In this document: piece after piece, positions 1 through 12,183 of the stretch
Layout: each line of letters starts with the position of its first letter
How positions within the stretch are numbered: the first letter of the stretch is position 1
Assembly: GCA_963705155.1 (NCBI GenBank)
Contig: CAVPJC010000026.1
Location: forward strand, 83,697-147,696
Reading direction: 5' to 3'
From: CAVPJC01 sp963705155
GTDB taxonomy: Bacteria > Chloroflexota > Anaerolineae > Anaerolineales > UBA4823
Length of the DNA: 64,000 nucleotides
Notes under the pieces: generated by a model
The model's input: only the letters and a program-made list of their open reading frames with translations
What the model was told of the DNA's origin: nothing
Databases searched by the model: none
Position numbers and translations under genes: made by a program

Positions 1-445
1 TGCCGGTCATGCTGCCCGCCTGGTCACCCTGGGTCTGGCCTACCGCCAGTGGGCGATCACCTACCCGGAGCGTTACCAGCTCATTTTTGGCACACCGATT
101 GCCGGGTACGAGGCTCCCGGAGCGATCACCACACCGGCAGCCGCCCGCGCCCTGAGTGTGATCATAGGCGTGCTGGCGGAAGCCTTTGCTGCCGGGGAAA
201 TGGTTTCCAGCGCCAGCCCACCCCTGCCCGAAGCATTGGCATCCATGCTGACCGCCTGGCAAATCGACCGGGCTCCAGAACTGCCCATTGAAGTTCTTTT
301 CTCCGCTCTGACCATCTGGGCCTGTGTGCACGGCATGGTTTCGCTGGAGATCGGCGGCCAATACCCGCCCTATATCACCGATGCCGGTGAGCTGTATCAT
401 CACCAGGTGGAAATCCTTGTGGCGCAAATCCTGGCCCCAAATTAA
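1..445 (+). CDS. TetR-family regulator, C-terminal part (cut by window start)
   Basis: The reading frame is open from base 2 to a TAA at 443-445 and the N-terminal HTH lies outside the window. The visible 147 residues look like the ligand-binding C-terminal domain of TetR regulators of the WHG type: a helix with YPERYQLIFGTPI, then a long amphipathic region ending in the dimerisation helix with LFSALTIWACVHGMVSLE. The DNA-binding half and so the operator preference cannot be judged. The next gene starts 25 bp downstream on the same strand, so the two are probably co-transcribed and the regulator may control that oxidoreductase. The assignment rests on pattern recognition of the C-terminal domain only. 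Confidence 0.75.
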   Translation, partial: AGHAARLVTLGLAYRQWAITYPERYQLIFGTPIAGYEAPGAITTPAAARALSVIIGVLAEAFAAGEMVSSASPPLPEALASMLTAWQIDRAPELPIEVLFSALTIWACVHGMVSLEIGGQYPPYITDAGELYHHQVEILVAQILAPN

Positions 446-469
446 CCGTAAATATTGGGGAAGAATCGA

Positions 470-1454
470 ATGTCCGAATTACATGTAATTTTTGGCGCCG
501 GCCCACTGGGTAAATGGACGGCGCGTGCCCTGGTGGAAATGGGATTGCGCGTGCGTATGATCAACCGTTCCGGGGTGAGCGAGCGCCTGCCCACCGGCGT
601 GGAACTAGTTGCCAGCGATGCCTATAACATTGAGACGAACATTGCGCTTACCCGCGGCGCGGCTGCGGTTTACCAGTGCGCCCAGCCTCCCTATTACGAA
701 TGGCCTGAAAAATTTCCACCCCTGCAGCGCGCCATCCTGGAGGCTGCCGCCGCCAACCGCGCCAAACTGGTGGTTGGCGATAACCTTTACATGTACGGCC
801 AGTTTCAAGGCGCGCTGCGGGAGGATTCCCCGCTCTCGCCCAATACCAAAAAAGGCCGGGTGCGTCACGCCATGGCGCAGGAAGTGCTCAGCGCTCACGC
901 CCAGGGCCGGGTCAGGGCCGCCATCGGGCACGCCTCGGATTTCTTCGGCCCTGATGATCACGCCCTGACCGGCTACGCCATGCTGCCGGCGGTGCAGGGG
1001 AGAATCGTCAACCTGATGGGGCGCACCGACCAGCCGCACACCTTCACTTACCTGGCCGATTTTGGCAGACTGCTGGCGGCTTTGGGCACGCGCGAAGAAG
1101 CTCTCGGGCAGGTCTGGTTTGCGCCCAGCAACCCGGCCATCACCCAGGCGGAGTTTGTCAAACTCATCGAGGCCGATCTGGGGAAACCGGTCAAAAAGAT
1201 GGTGGGCTCAGCGCTGATGATGCGTTTCCTCGGCCTGTTCAACAAAGAGATCAACGAGACCGTCGAAATGATCTTCGAGTGGACCCATCCTTATGTGGTC
1301 GATACACGTAAAGCCGAGGGCTGCCTTCGGGTTGAAGCCCACCCCGATGCCAGACGCCGTGCATGCCACCCTGGCCTGGTGTCGTGAAGAAACCGCCAGG
1401 CATACTGCCAGAAAACTGGAGCCATCTGCCGCCGGGCTGAACCGGCCGGGCTAG
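470..1454 (+). CDS. NAD-dependent epimerase/dehydratase (SDR), one frame slip near the C-terminus
   Basis: An extended/atypical short-chain dehydrogenase fold protein. The N-terminus carries the Rossmann dinucleotide motif FGAGPLGKW, and the middle holds the substrate-side features VVGDNLYMYG and GHASDFFGPDD. I chose the ATG at 470 rather than the in-frame TTG at 455 because GGGGAAG sits about 7 bases upstream of it. The frame opened at 470 stops at 1387, but from about 1318 the neighbouring frame continues sensibly (AFGLKPTPMPDAV, typical of the C-terminus of this family) to a TAG at 1452-1454. A one-base indel near 1318 is therefore likely. The substrate is unknown. The gene ends 4 bp before the convergent alpha-2-macroglobulin stop. 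Confidence 0.8.
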
Positions 1455-1458
1455 GCGG

Positions 1459-4400
1459 TTATTCCACAATCACCCGGTCGCTCTCGCTCCGCCCGAAGAC
1501 CTCCGGAGAATACATCTCTTCAGCTTTGGCCGGCGGGACGATGAAACTCCCCGGCGTGGTGGCGCGGGCGTAGTAGGTGTATTCGTACACGCCATCCCAC
1601 AACAGGGAGGTGAAAGCCTCGGCCCGTTCATCCCGCAGGTTCTGGTGCTCGTACCAGGTCCAGTTCCACCACCACCAGCCGTATTTGGAATTGCCGGGGT
1701 CCTGGGGGGTGCTGCCCGATACCGCCAGCGCCGGGTTGACGATCTCCAGCCCGGCCGGCAGCGGGTCCACCAGGGCGACGTGGTAGCGGCGGTTATCCGC
1801 CACCATGGTGACGCGCACCCGCACCCGTGCTCCGGCGCGGATGTGCCAGACGCCGTCTTCGTCCTGGCGCACATCCTGCGGGTCATCCACAGCTTCATAA
1901 CGCCGGGTGACAACAAAGCCCATATCCAGCGCAGGCAGGTTCAAATCCGTGGGGGCATAGGTCAGGCCCAGGCGGTAGTAAAGCCGGCCGTTCCCGTCTT
2001 TGCTCAGGATCAGGTTCTGGCTGCCGCCTGAGGGCGTAGCCTCCACCAGGTAGGCCATGGGGATGGCGGTTTCGTGCTGCTCGGTGGTGCGGCCGCGGTA
2101 CTCATGGCCCCCGGCGTAGGTCTCTCCCAGCCAGATTTGCGCCACAAAGTCAGGGGTTTGCGCCTCGAACGTGTTGAAGTAGCGGTCGAGGGCCAGCAGG
2201 ACGAAAATATCATCCTGGGTGCTGCCCCAGTGCCCCTTGATGCGGTGCGCCAACAGCCCGTTCACCAGCTTGGGGATCAGATCGCTGCTCGGGTTGTCCC
2301 GGATCAGGGCGTCCAGCAGGATGGCATCCGTACGGCGGTCGGAGCTGAGCAGCAGGTAGGTCTGGTCGTCGTAGGTTGTGGTGAAGTTTGCCGCTCCGGC
2401 AGTTTCAACGACGCGGTTGTTCACCAGGCGGCGGATGGCCTCCAGCTGTGAGCCGGCGTCCGGCTGGTCCTGCAGGGTCGGCCACAGCCAGCCCACCGCC
2501 TCCAGCGAGAGCACCTCCAGCCCGGCTTCATCCAGCAGCTTGAGCGCCTTTTGCGGGTCACGGTCGCCCATCAAGTCGCGCACGTACAGGGCATAGGCGC
2601 TCAACGTCCAGCGCGTGTTCTGGCTGTACCAATCCGGGTAATAACTTTCAATGTTGCGCAGGTATTCCAGCAGGCGGGCCTGCGTGTCGGCAGGGACGCT
2701 GAAACCTTTTTGCCCGGCCCGGTACAGGGCGTGGGCGGCATGGATGGTGTTGAAGGGGATGGATGGGAAGCCGTGCCGCCAGTAGGGGAAGCCGCCGTCG
2801 TCGTTCTGCATGCCTTGCAGGCGTTCGATATCGCGCTGCACGGCGGCCTGCATGGCCTCGGGTGAGGGCAGGCCATCGGCCTGGAAGGCAGTGAGCACAT
2901 CCCGCAGGGCCGCCACAGCCAGCACCCGCGAAGCCAACTGCTCGCTGCACTCAAAAGGATACGCCACCAGGTTGAGCATGGCGTCCGTCAGCGCCTGCAG
3001 CGCCGTGGAGGAGGTGCTGATCTCCAACTGGCCGTACTGCGGGAAGACATTGCTTGGAGCCATCACCGGCTGGGCCACTGCGCCCTGGTCCACCACGCCG
3101 TACACAGCAAAAGCCTCGGTGGTGGCAGGGGTGTACACGGGCAGCTCAACGCTGGCGGCGTCGGCATAGCTCCCTGAGACAGCCGCCAATTGGATGCGCG
3201 CCGTGCCAGCCAGGCGGGTGGCGGTTGGGAAGCGCACCTCCACCCGGTCGTGGGCGGGAACGCTGACCTGCAGACCGGCGGTGCTGGTCATAAATTCGCT
3301 GAATTCCAGGTTGGTGGCGCGGGCGACAACACTGACCAGCAGATCTTCACCCGTCTGGTTCTGCACCACCACGGGCAGCTCAAAGCATCGCCAAAATTGA
3401 GAAAGCGTGGGGCGGAAGGCCGCACCATCAGCGGCAGACGGGCAGTCAGGTTGGACTCACCGCTGCCAAAACGCTGCCCGCTCTGAACGGCCACCACCAT
3501 GATGCGGTAGCGTGTCAGGTTATCGGGCAGCCGGATGGCCACAACAGCTTCGCCGTTGGCATCCGTGCGCACATCCGGGGCGAAGGCCGCCAGCGGGTTG
3601 AAATCGCTGCGCACAAGGATGGGTGTTCCTGTCGCATTGTTACCCGGAGCAGCAGTTTGCGTGGGCATGGGCGCTCCTGCCATCTCAGCTGCGGCCGGCG
3701 CTTCCATCACCTGGTTCATCACCTTGGCCGAATCTGCCAGCTGGCGTGCATGGTCAACATTGGATGCCAGCGCCAGCGGGTCGACCAGCACAATGCTGGC
3801 CCGGCTGTAAATAGCCTGGAGGTAGGATGGGCGGTCGCTGTAAAAGGCTCCAAGCGGGTCAGCCAGGTGGTAGTTACTCAACGCCAGGATGGCTTCATCC
3901 ACCACCACCACGGCAAGCTCTGCATCCGGCGCCGGCAGATCCCCGGGCGTCCACGACCCGCACGGCGATGCTGGTTTCACCGCCTGGCTCAAGCTCAGCC
4001 AGGGCAGGGGTCACTTTCAGCGTCAGGGTGCGCTCCAGAGGGGGGATGCTCAGATTGAGCGTCCCGCTGGCATAGGCCGGGCGCGGCGGCACGTTGTCCA
4101 GCTTCTCGCCATCGTCACCGGTGCGGGCGGCTGCTCCGGTCAGATCCACCTGGATGTTCAGGTTGGGGATGTGCGCCGATTCAATCGGAATTTCCAGCGT
4201 GGTGCTGCCGTCCTCGATATGGAAGCGCCGGGTGTACAGGATGCCGCTGCGGCTGACGGTCAGCAGCCCTTCGGCCGGGCTGAAGGGCGATTGCACCAGG
4301 ATTTTGGCCGTATCTCCGGGCTGGTAGGTCTGCCTGTCGGGGATCAAGGTGGCTGTTTCCTGCTCCACCTTGCGGGCTGGAGGCTGTTGGCCGCCGCTGA

Positions 4401-7400
4401 CCCAGCGCGTGATCTGGCTCTCATTAGGGCGGCCCTGCATGTCAGTGATCCGGGCGGTGATGCGGTAGCTGCCGCCCACCGTAGTTTCAAACGTGCAGGT
4501 CACCGGCTCCAGCAGCGAGCCAAGCTGGCAGGTCTGGACGTCGGCTTCCTCTTCGCTCCAGTTGCCGCCGCGCAGCTTCCATTCCAGCCGGGCGGAGCGG
4601 ATTTCCACCGGGCGGTCGGCCACCGGGTTGCCATCCAGGTCGGTGACGATGAAATCCACCTTGAGCGGCTCGCCGCGCTCAACAAAATAGCGCTCGCTGC
4701 GCAGGCCGATATACAGGTCGGCCGGGTGCACCAGCAGGCTGGTGGTGCTGCCCCAGGCCTGGCGGTTGACATCCATCACCGTCGAGCTGGCCAGGATGCT
4801 GTAGGGGCGCGGCCCTTCGCCGGTGGGGCTGGCGCTGTCAAAATCCAGCCGCAGGTAGTGCGTACCGGCGGCGTCTGTCTTGCCGGTGAAGGTTTCGGTG
4901 CGTCCTTCCCCGCCCGGGAAACCGCTCGAATAGGCGTCGAAGTACCACCACCACGGCTGCCAGGTGCCAAAGGTGAAATCCGGCCAGTTGGGAGGAGAGT
5001 AGCTGCCCGGCGAAGTGGTCACCTGCCAGGTCACCTCTGCATTGGGCAGGGTCTCGCCGGTGTAATATTTGGCCTCCACCGCCACCACCGCATGCCCTCC
5101 GGCAAAGTACGGGCCGCCGGTTTCATTGCGGGCGTTCACCTCGAACTCGGGGCGGCGAAATTCCTGGATCTGGAAATTGTGGGTGTAACTTGTGCCATCC
5201 AGGCTGCTGTAATTACCCTGGGCCGATAAATTCAACGTGGCGTAGCCCAGGTTGATTTGCTCTGGCAGCGTGAAGACAAAATCGAAACCGCCCAGGGCGT
5301 TCACCGGCGCCTGCCCGCCGCCCACGGCGTTGTACTGCGCGTCGTTGACCTGGTAAGCCACCGATGTGACCGCATCGCCCACCAGGCCCACGTCGCCGCT
5401 CTGCAGGCCGCCAATCCGGCGCATCCAGCCTTTGACGTGCACTTCTTCGCCGGGTTTGTACATCTGGCGGTCGTCAAAGACGTACCAGCGCAGACCATCG
5501 TTTGGCAGGCGCACCTGCCAGGTGTCCTCATCCCAGGCATAGGGCGAGCGCGGCAGCAGGGCTGTATCTGCGCCCTGGCGGGCGGTCAGGTAAGTGGCGC
5601 CGGAAGGAATCAGAAAGCGGGCGGTGCCATCGGCTTCGGTGCTGGCCTGCAGGCTGCCGTCCCCGGCCTGAATAGTCACACCCGCCAGAGGCGAGCCATC
5701 TTTCAAGGCTGTGGTCATCACAACCAGCTGGCTGTGATCGCTGAAGGCATCCAGACCGATCTGGGTTACCTGCACCCAGGCATGGATCGTGCGCCAGTAA
5801 CGTTCCTGTGCGTTCTGCAGCAACGACCGGGGAGGGGCCACCATCACGATGAAGTGCCCGTAGTCGCCGTCCATGTGCTCGCTCAAGTCGATGTCCACCT
5901 GCGTCAGGCTGTCAGCGGCTGCCTCCACACCCACCGGCTGGTTGAACACCAGCCGCCCGGGCAGCTCAGGCGGGTTATCGGTCTGCTGCCATTCGCGCAG
6001 ATATTTTTTGAACGCCGGCCAATCCGAGGGCTGAACGGCATAGATTTTGACATCCAGCCGGGAATAATTGATGGCATATACCGAGAAAACTTTTTTGGTC
6101 GCAGCCGGGTCGACGGTCAGGAAGGTCTGATCAGGCCCCATCAGCAGCGGCTCGGCTTTTCCCACCCGGATGGTCAGCTCGGTATCCTTGCCCAGTTTCT
6201 GCCCGAAGGTATCCTGCAAATCGGCATCCAGCAGCAGGGTGTAGGTGGTCTGGCCCTGCGTGGCGCCGGTAACTTCGATGGTGTTTCCAAGTATGTTGAC
6301 CGTTGCGCCAGGGATCTCCGGGCGGATGCGCAGCATGTCTTCGGTGTAGACCGAGTCGTCAATCGGGTTGTTGAAACGGATGAAGAGCGGCGTCAGCGGG
6401 CGGCAGTCATTGCCGTACCAGGAACAGCCGTGCTCTTCGACCCGCAGGGGGGCATAGGTGGAAAAATTGTAGCTCTGGGTTGTCTGGGTCAGCAGCGGGC
6501 CTTCAGCCGAGGGCGTGCCCGGGCCGATGGAGACGGTGATGGAGGTGTCCAGGGGCAGCGGTTCGGCGGCGCGGAAGGCCAGCCAGCGCCCGGCAACGGC
6601 GTTCTTTACCAGCTGGCTCACCTGCTCGTCACCCTGGATGTCCGCCTCGTCTGCCAGCCTCAGGCTCACCCGCTGGCTGCCGGCGTTGACCTGGATCGTC
6701 TCAAGCACTGCCGCCGGGTCGATGCGCTGGTCGAAGGCGATGTAGAAAACTGGTTCCAGCGGCTGTGGGGAATAGGATGGGTGCGCTGCAACCATCTGGG
6801 CGGGCGGCGTGCTGAAGGTCCAGCTCACGGTTTCAGCCAGGATGCCGCCGTTGACCGATTGTGTCCCGGCGGGGATGGTGACCTTGTAAAGGGTGGCTTT
6901 GGGCAGCCGGTCGATCAGCTCTGAGTTGTATTCAAAGCGCAGGGTTTTTGTTCCCAGCCAGCGCCAGGAGCCGGGCAGCGCTGGCTCCACCTGCACCGGC
7001 ACATCCAGGGCGGCCAGGTCTTGCAGGGTGCCCAGTGGGACCATGGGCTGGTTGAAGGTGATGTTGATAAACGGAGCAATGGGGATTTCGCCTTCCGGTG
7101 CAAAGCGCAGCACTTCCAGCGGGCCGCTTTCAACACCCGGTGCGGCGCCACCTTCCACGCTCTCCGGCGGGAAGCTCTCCTGCACGGTGACGCCCGGCCG
7201 CGGCGGCGGCAACAGCTCCTCAGGCAGCCGGAAATCCAGCTGATCCAGCTCCTCTCCGGTCAAATCCGGCAGGCGCCTCAGGATTTCGGCTATCTGCTCC
7301 GGTGTCATGGGTTCGCCGTTGGTTACGGGCAGCGCTGCGGCTGCCGCGGGTTGGGCCTGCCCTTCACTCAAGCGCACAGACATATTGTAGACTCCTGTTG

Positions 7401-7597
7401 CCCTGTCGATCACTTCTGATAAGCTGTGCGGTTTCGCCGCCGGTTTTCCTTGGGATGGGAACCGGCGTGGTTTTTGCAGTTATTCCCGGCAGCAGGTTGC
7501 GCACGATCAGGATGCCAGCCACCACCGCCAGCGCCAGCAAACCCACCGGCAGCAGAACCCATTTAGAGCGGATAAAACGCTTGAATTGACCGTCCAT
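1459..7597 (-). CDS. Membrane-anchored bacterial alpha-2-macroglobulin with intact thioester motif (three frame slips)
   Basis: A very large (about 2,045 codons) periplasm/exterior-facing protease-trap protein. The start ATG at 7597 follows GGAGGG and opens a short cytoplasmic stretch, then one transmembrane helix (about residues 15-36, WVLLPVGLLALAVVAGILIV). Next come repeated macroglobulin beta-sandwich domains, including the hallmark DRQMYKPGEEV and VVVDEAILAL segments. The alpha-helical thioester domain at about 2.0-3.0 kb carries PFECSEQ, in which Cys (2947-2949) and Gln (2938-2940) would form the reactive thioester. Frame slips near 7417, 3941 and 3383 break the frame, but the protein reads on coherently across each. 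No PBP1C gene, the usual partner of the E. coli homologue, is adjacent. Known role of the family: covalent trapping of invading proteases. That role here is inference. Confidence 0.9.
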
Positions 7598-7631
7598 GAG
7601 CGCAAACCTCCCTCCGGGTGAGACAGATCTC

Positions 7632-7661
7632 AGTATAGAAAGTGTAGCATATAGAACACAA
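7632..7661 (-). promoter_or_regulatory. Candidate promoter of the alpha-2-macroglobulin gene
   Basis: On the minus strand TTGTGT (7661-7656) and TATACT (7637-7632) are separated by 18 bases, about 35 bases upstream of the alpha-2-macroglobulin start. It lies immediately after the terminator of the upstream operon, which suggests independent transcription. Confidence 0.45.
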
Positions 7662-7693
7662 AACGTGCAGCCTGTAGCTAAGACTGCACGTTT
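7661..7693 (-). terminator. Rho-independent terminator of the glycyl-radical operon
   Basis: A perfect 10-bp stem (AAACGTGCAG / CTGCACGTTT) with a 13-base loop. On the minus strand it runs into TTTTGTGTTC. It lies about 120 bp past the last gene of the minus-strand gntR operon. The stem ends with A-tracts and T-tracts on both sides and may work in both directions. Confidence 0.75.
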
Positions 7694-7812
7694 ATACAAA
7701 ATGTTCCCGGGCACCTGCATCTGCCCACGATGAACCAAATTTACAGACCCTGCATGGTCCTCCCGGCAGCGTCAACGCTGGCAGCACTCACGGTCTCAGC
7801 AAGGCAGATGGA

Positions 7813-8661
7813 TCAAAACTCCGTGACCGCACTCACCTCCACCGGCGGGTAAATCTGGCCTGGCGCCGGCGGCATGGGGTTGTAGACCCAGTTGGTTTGC
7901 AGTACACCCACGCGCACTCCCCCCACCCGGCGCATGCCCAGGTAAACGCCGCGCGCCAGCACATCTTCCATCGTCAAAGCCATACCGAACAATGCCAGGC
8001 TGGCGCCTGCCGGGATGGCTTCCAGCTCTTCGCGGTAAACCGTGTTGGAAAACAGGATGTGCTCGCCGTCCAGGCTCTGGGCCTGGATGCAGGGAATGAT
8101 CACCGGGTAGCCATCCGCACCGACATACGCCAGGAATTTGAGGTTATCCAGCTTGTTCAGAAAGCTGCGCGTCCAGGTATTGAGCACTGCAACCCGTCCA
8201 AGCTTGCGCCCCAGGCTGCGGGCCAGCATAGACAGCAGAGCTGCCCCGATGATCTGGTTCATGGGCAGGGCCTGTTTGCCGGTATGCGCCAACAGGTTCA
8301 GGTAATAGACCGTGTGCACGCCAAAATAGGCATTGTAGCGGAACATGGGCACATTGTTGTAATAGTCGTACTCGGGTCCCTGCCTGGCGCTGTGGCTGAA
8401 GGCGGCTTTACCGCGCCACAGGTGTTTATCCAGGCTCATGATCAGAAAACCGGTTTTGGGGTTTTCCAGGATGTGGCACTTGGACATACCTTCGGTGAAC
8501 TGGCCGAAAACCATTTGCCCGGAGCCGGCTGCCATGAGCGATGAGAGCAGCGTGACGTGCGGCAGACCACCCGGGTTCACGGTTGCCAGCAGCCCGATCT
8601 TCAAGGCGGGCTTTGTGCTTTGAATGTCATCCTCAGAAAATGAGGTCAGGGGGGTCTTCAT
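7813..8661 (-). CDS. Pyridoxamine 5'-phosphate oxidase-fold flavin-binding protein in the glycyl-radical operon
   Basis: A 282-residue protein whose N-terminal half has the split-barrel FMN-binding pattern of the PNPOx-like superfamily: KIGLLATVNPGGLPHVTLL, then FGQFTEGMSKCHILENPKTG. The C-terminal half is less typical and longer than in minimal family members. Its ATG overlaps the TGA of the activase gene (ATGA), so translation is almost certainly coupled to the glycyl-radical operon. The substrate is unknown. A role in flavin-dependent redox chemistry, or in processing the product of the radical enzyme, is inference from position only. The frame is intact. Confidence 0.8.
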   Translation of the reverse strand: MKTPLTSFSEDDIQSTKPALKIGLLATVNPGGLPHVTLLSSLMAAGSGQMVFGQFTEGMSKCHILENPKTGFLIMSLDKHLWRGKAAFSHSARQGPEYDYYNNVPMFRYNAYFGVHTVYYLNLLAHTGKQALPMNQIIGAALLSMLARSLGRKLGRVAVLNTWTRSFLNKLDNLKFLAYVGADGYPVIIPCIQAQSLDGEHILFSNTVYREELEAIPAGASLALFGMALTMEDVLARGVYLGMRRVGGVRVGVLQTNWVYNPMPPAPGQIYPPVEVSAVTEF

Positions 8662-9656
8662 GATTTTTCCTCTCTTATCTCTGCATTGCGGCGCGCCTGC
8701 TCAGCAGGGCGGGTGGCGCCGGTTGCCATCACGATTTCGGGCGCTACGCCGGAGGCCTGTGCAGCCCGCTGGCAGCGAGCCAGCTCGGCGGCGGTCATCA
8801 GGGGTGTAGCCGCATATTTCCACGACATGCCCAGGCGGGTGTATTGATCCCGGCACAGGTTGTTGAAGGCGCACAGCTCCCAACGGCTGACGCTGTCTCC
8901 CAGGTGGCGAGCAATCCAGGCGCCGAGGGCGAGCAAATTTTCATCATCGTCGGTGGCGCCCGGGATGAGCGGGGAGCGGATCCACAACTGGACGGGCCGG
9001 GAGGCTGTGCGTATAGCCTGATGAACGTGGAGCAGGTTTTCCAATATCTGCCCGTTGGGCTGCCCGGTGGCCTGCTGGTGGCGGCTGGGATCGAACAACT
9101 TGAGATCGTACAGCACCAGGTCGATAAACGGCAGCAGTTTTTCCAGGGCCTCGGGGTGAACACAGACCGCAGGTGTCCAGGGCGGTGGAAATGCCCTGCT
9201 CCTTCAAACCCTGCAGCAGGGCCAGGGCAAATTCAGGCTGCAGCGTGGGCTCCCCGCCCGAGAAGGTGACGCCGCCGCCGGATTTTTCGTAATAGGCCCG
9301 ATCTTTGAGCAAGCTCACCCAGCAGCCTCTTCTACACTCACTGTTTTTCCCAGGGCTTCGATGGCATTGGCCGGGCAGGCTTCGGCGCAGTGGGCGCAGC
9401 CCTGGCAGCGTCTCCGGTCAATCACCAGGTCTCCGTTCACCCGGCTCAGGCACCCGTGGGGGCAGGCCTGCAGGCAGGTCTGGCAGCCCAGGCAGCGCTC
9501 AGCAAACCACTGGATCTGCGGGGTGGAAGTCAGGCTCTCCGGGTTGTGGCACCAGGCGCAGCGCAGCGGGCAGCCTTTGAAAAAGACGGTCGTGCGGATG
9601 CCCGGGCCATCCTCGGTGGAGAGACGCTGGATGTGCAGAATGCGGCCGGTGACCAT
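8658..9656 (-). CDS. Glycyl-radical enzyme activating enzyme (radical SAM, PflA-type), two frame slips
   Basis: Installs the glycyl radical on its partner using SAM and a [4Fe-4S] cluster. The N-terminus has the GPGIRTTVFFKGCPLRCAWC segment with the radical-SAM CxxxCxxC set. It is followed by two ferredoxin-like clusters (CLGCQTCLQACPHGC and CQGCAHCAEACP), the extra clusters typical of activases of the dehydratase-type glycyl-radical enzymes. SGGGVTFSGGEP is the SAM-binding GGE motif. The gene starts one base after the stop of the radical enzyme gene. Frame slips near 9312 and 9170 interrupt it, but all pieces are collinear and the C-terminus is complete. Confidence 0.9.
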
Positions 9657-9657
9657 C

Positions 9658-12183
9658 TCACCTCATCTGATGGCTCTCGCGGGCGATGATCTCGTTCTGA
9701 AGCTCGCGCCCGATGGAGGTGAAGTAAGCGTTGTAACCGGTGACGCGCACCAGCAGGTGGCGGTAATTCTCCGGGTGTTGTTGGGCGTCGCGCAGCATGT
9801 CTGCGTTGATCAGGTTGATCTGCAAGCGCCGAGCCGCCGTTTTCCACATAGCCTTTGAGGAATGCCTTGAACTTCTCGCTTGTGCTCCGGGTCGCGCAGG
9901 ATCGAGGGATTGAAAGTCATGGTGTGGCTGCCGCCGTTGGGCAGGAGATTGAGATAGCCCTCCCAATCCCCGGCGCCATCCGGCGCTTTGCCGCCCAGCA
10001 CCTTGCCCACCGAGTTGACATTGGCGGTCGGGCCGTTGCTGTCGGCTCCGTTGGAGGGGCACAGGGCGTTGGAAAGGAACTTGCCCTGCGGGCGTCCATC
10101 CGGGCTGGCGGGCAGGATGAAGCTGTCGGCTACCCAGTAGTTCCAGCTCAGCATGCCCGGGCGGAACTGGCGGCGGGTGGATTGGGTGCGGTACTTCCAG
10201 GTTTCCTCCGTCCAGAGCTCCATCACCTGGCGCGCCAGCGCATCGGCGGCATCATCGTCGCGGCCGTATTTGGGGGCTTTGTGCAGCGCCCGCGCCTGCA
10301 GCACCTCATGCCCCACCCAGTTGTCTTTGAGCGCCTGGACCAATTCGGCCATGCTGCAAAATTTTTGGTCGAAGACCAGGTATTTCACCGCCAGGAGCGA
10401 ATCGACCGTGGTGGCGTAGGTGACCGCCTCAATGGTCACATAGCCCAGCTCGGCGCCGCCCTGGTTGATATCCAGGCCCTTCCGGGCGCAGCCTCGCACC
10501 AGGCATGAAAGGTAGGGCGATGGGGCAAAACCGGCCCGGATGGATTCGGATTTCTCGTACAATTCCACGATGCGCTGGATGATGTGCCGGGTCTGGGCGG
10601 CATAGGCATCCCAGAATTCCTGCCAGGTACGAAACTGCGTGGCATCGCCGCTGTCGGCCCCCCAGCGCTGCGGGGGATCGGTTTTGCCGGTCATCGGATC
10701 GGTAAACGGCAGCAGGTCGTAGCCGCCGGTGAGGGCCAGCTCCACCGCTTTGAGCAGGTTCAGGTTGGCGTCCACCGTGCCGGAACGGTCGTTGCCAGCC
10801 ATGGTGTTTTCGAGGCAGCCCACCGGGGCGTAATCAAACACATTCTCGGCGTTGATGAGGTGCTGCCACGCCCGATTTGCGCGCCTGCAGCATCATGCCG
10901 GCCATCGAGCGCTCATCAAAATTCAGCAGAAACGGCGCTCCCTGGCTGGAGGCGACCATCTCCACGACATGATCCAGCAGCTTATCCGGGGTATTGCGGT
11001 GCAGGCGCACGTTGGGCTTGGGCTCCAGGATCGGCGACATCTCGTCGATGACCTCCAGCATGGCGTAGGTCAGGTCGTTGGTCATATCCTGACCGCCTGG
11101 CCCCAATCCCGAGAGGGTGATGAGCTGGCCATAACCGGCCGTGATGCCCTGGTTGCCGCCGGTGCGGATCATGCCGTCGTAAGCCGTGTTGCAGTGCATC
11201 CAGAGGCATTTCAGGATTTCCTTGCCAAACTCCCGCTGCATGCCCTCCTGCAGCGATTTTTCCCAGAGCGGGAAGAGATACTGGTCGATGCGCCCGAAGG
11301 AGATGCCCGGGCCGGGGTAATTCTCGTCGGCCATCACCAGCATGTGGGTCAACCACAGGCTCTGCACGGCTTCCCAGAATGTCGTAGCCGGTTCCCAGGG
11401 CACGCGCAGCAAGAGCCGGGCCATTTCCAGCAGCTCTTCACGCCGGGCCGGGTCCGGTTCGGCCTGGGCCAGTTTCTGGCAAATCCAGGCTGTATTCGCC
11501 AGCCAGCTCATCGGGCAGGCAGGCGGCCGTCATCATCGCCCGCAGTTGCGCCGCCCTTTCGGCCCGCGTTGTTCCGCCTCTGGCAGCCCTGTATACAGGC
11601 TCTCCAGCTCGGCATGGATGGTCTTCCAGCCCTCGCGGATCACCCGAGCGTAATCGGGGATCAGGTGCCCGGCGGTTGCGCCACAGTTGCCGTAGCCATG
11701 GTTGTGGAACCAGAGCATGGCTGCCCGGCTGCCGCCCGGACCGTACACCAGCCGGTCACGCGCCCGGGTTTCTTTTTCGGTCAGGCAGGCAGAAGTCTGG
11801 ATGTTGAAACGCCCTCCGGCAATCAGGTCGCCCGGCAAGATTTCCTTGGGCAGGTAGCGCACCATCACTTCCTTGTTGAACCAGGCGCGCCGTTCGGGCA
11901 GGCTCCACCCCCAGAAATCGGGGTGCAGCTTCACCGGGTGCGCCGACTGCTGGAAGGACGAGCGGAAAGTTTGCAGGAATGAGTAGGTTTCCGGTACGAT
12001 GTAAAAGTTGATCTCGTTGTACTGAAAATCCCAGGGCGTGCCGGTGGTCCAGGAAGTGTATTCGTTGTTCCAGGCGCGCCGCACGCCCTGGAAATAATAA
12101 TCGCGCAGCCATTGGATGCGCGACGAGAGATTGGTGGGTATCTTGATGGCATAGAGCGGTTGTTCAGGAGCGAGCGTGGTCAT
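9658..12183 (-). CDS. Glycyl radical enzyme of the pyruvate formate-lyase superfamily, GCxE (dehydratase/lyase) type
   Basis: About 840 residues once three frame slips (near 11.52, 10.84 and 9.85 kb) are bridged. The C-terminal glycyl-radical loop RVTGYNAYF is present (Gly at 9736-9738). The active-site loop reads APVGCLENTMAGND, with Cys at 10815-10817 followed two residues later by Glu. In the known families this Cys-x-Glu arrangement marks eliminases and lyases such as glycerol, propanediol and hydroxyproline dehydratases and choline lyase. True pyruvate formate-lyase has two adjacent Cys instead. The N-terminal half contains GHLIPDYARVIREG. I cannot assign a substrate. The start ATG overlaps the stop of the gntR gene, placing enzyme, activase and regulator in one unit. 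Oxygen-sensitive chemistry implies anaerobic expression. Confidence 0.9.

Noticed and set aside
3889..6924. Long plus-strand open frames (446 and 555 codons) opposite the alpha-2-macroglobulin gene
   Set aside because: They are antisense shadows caused by GC-rich codon use. They have no ribosome-binding sites, no recognisable domains, and the minus-strand protein has clear family motifs.
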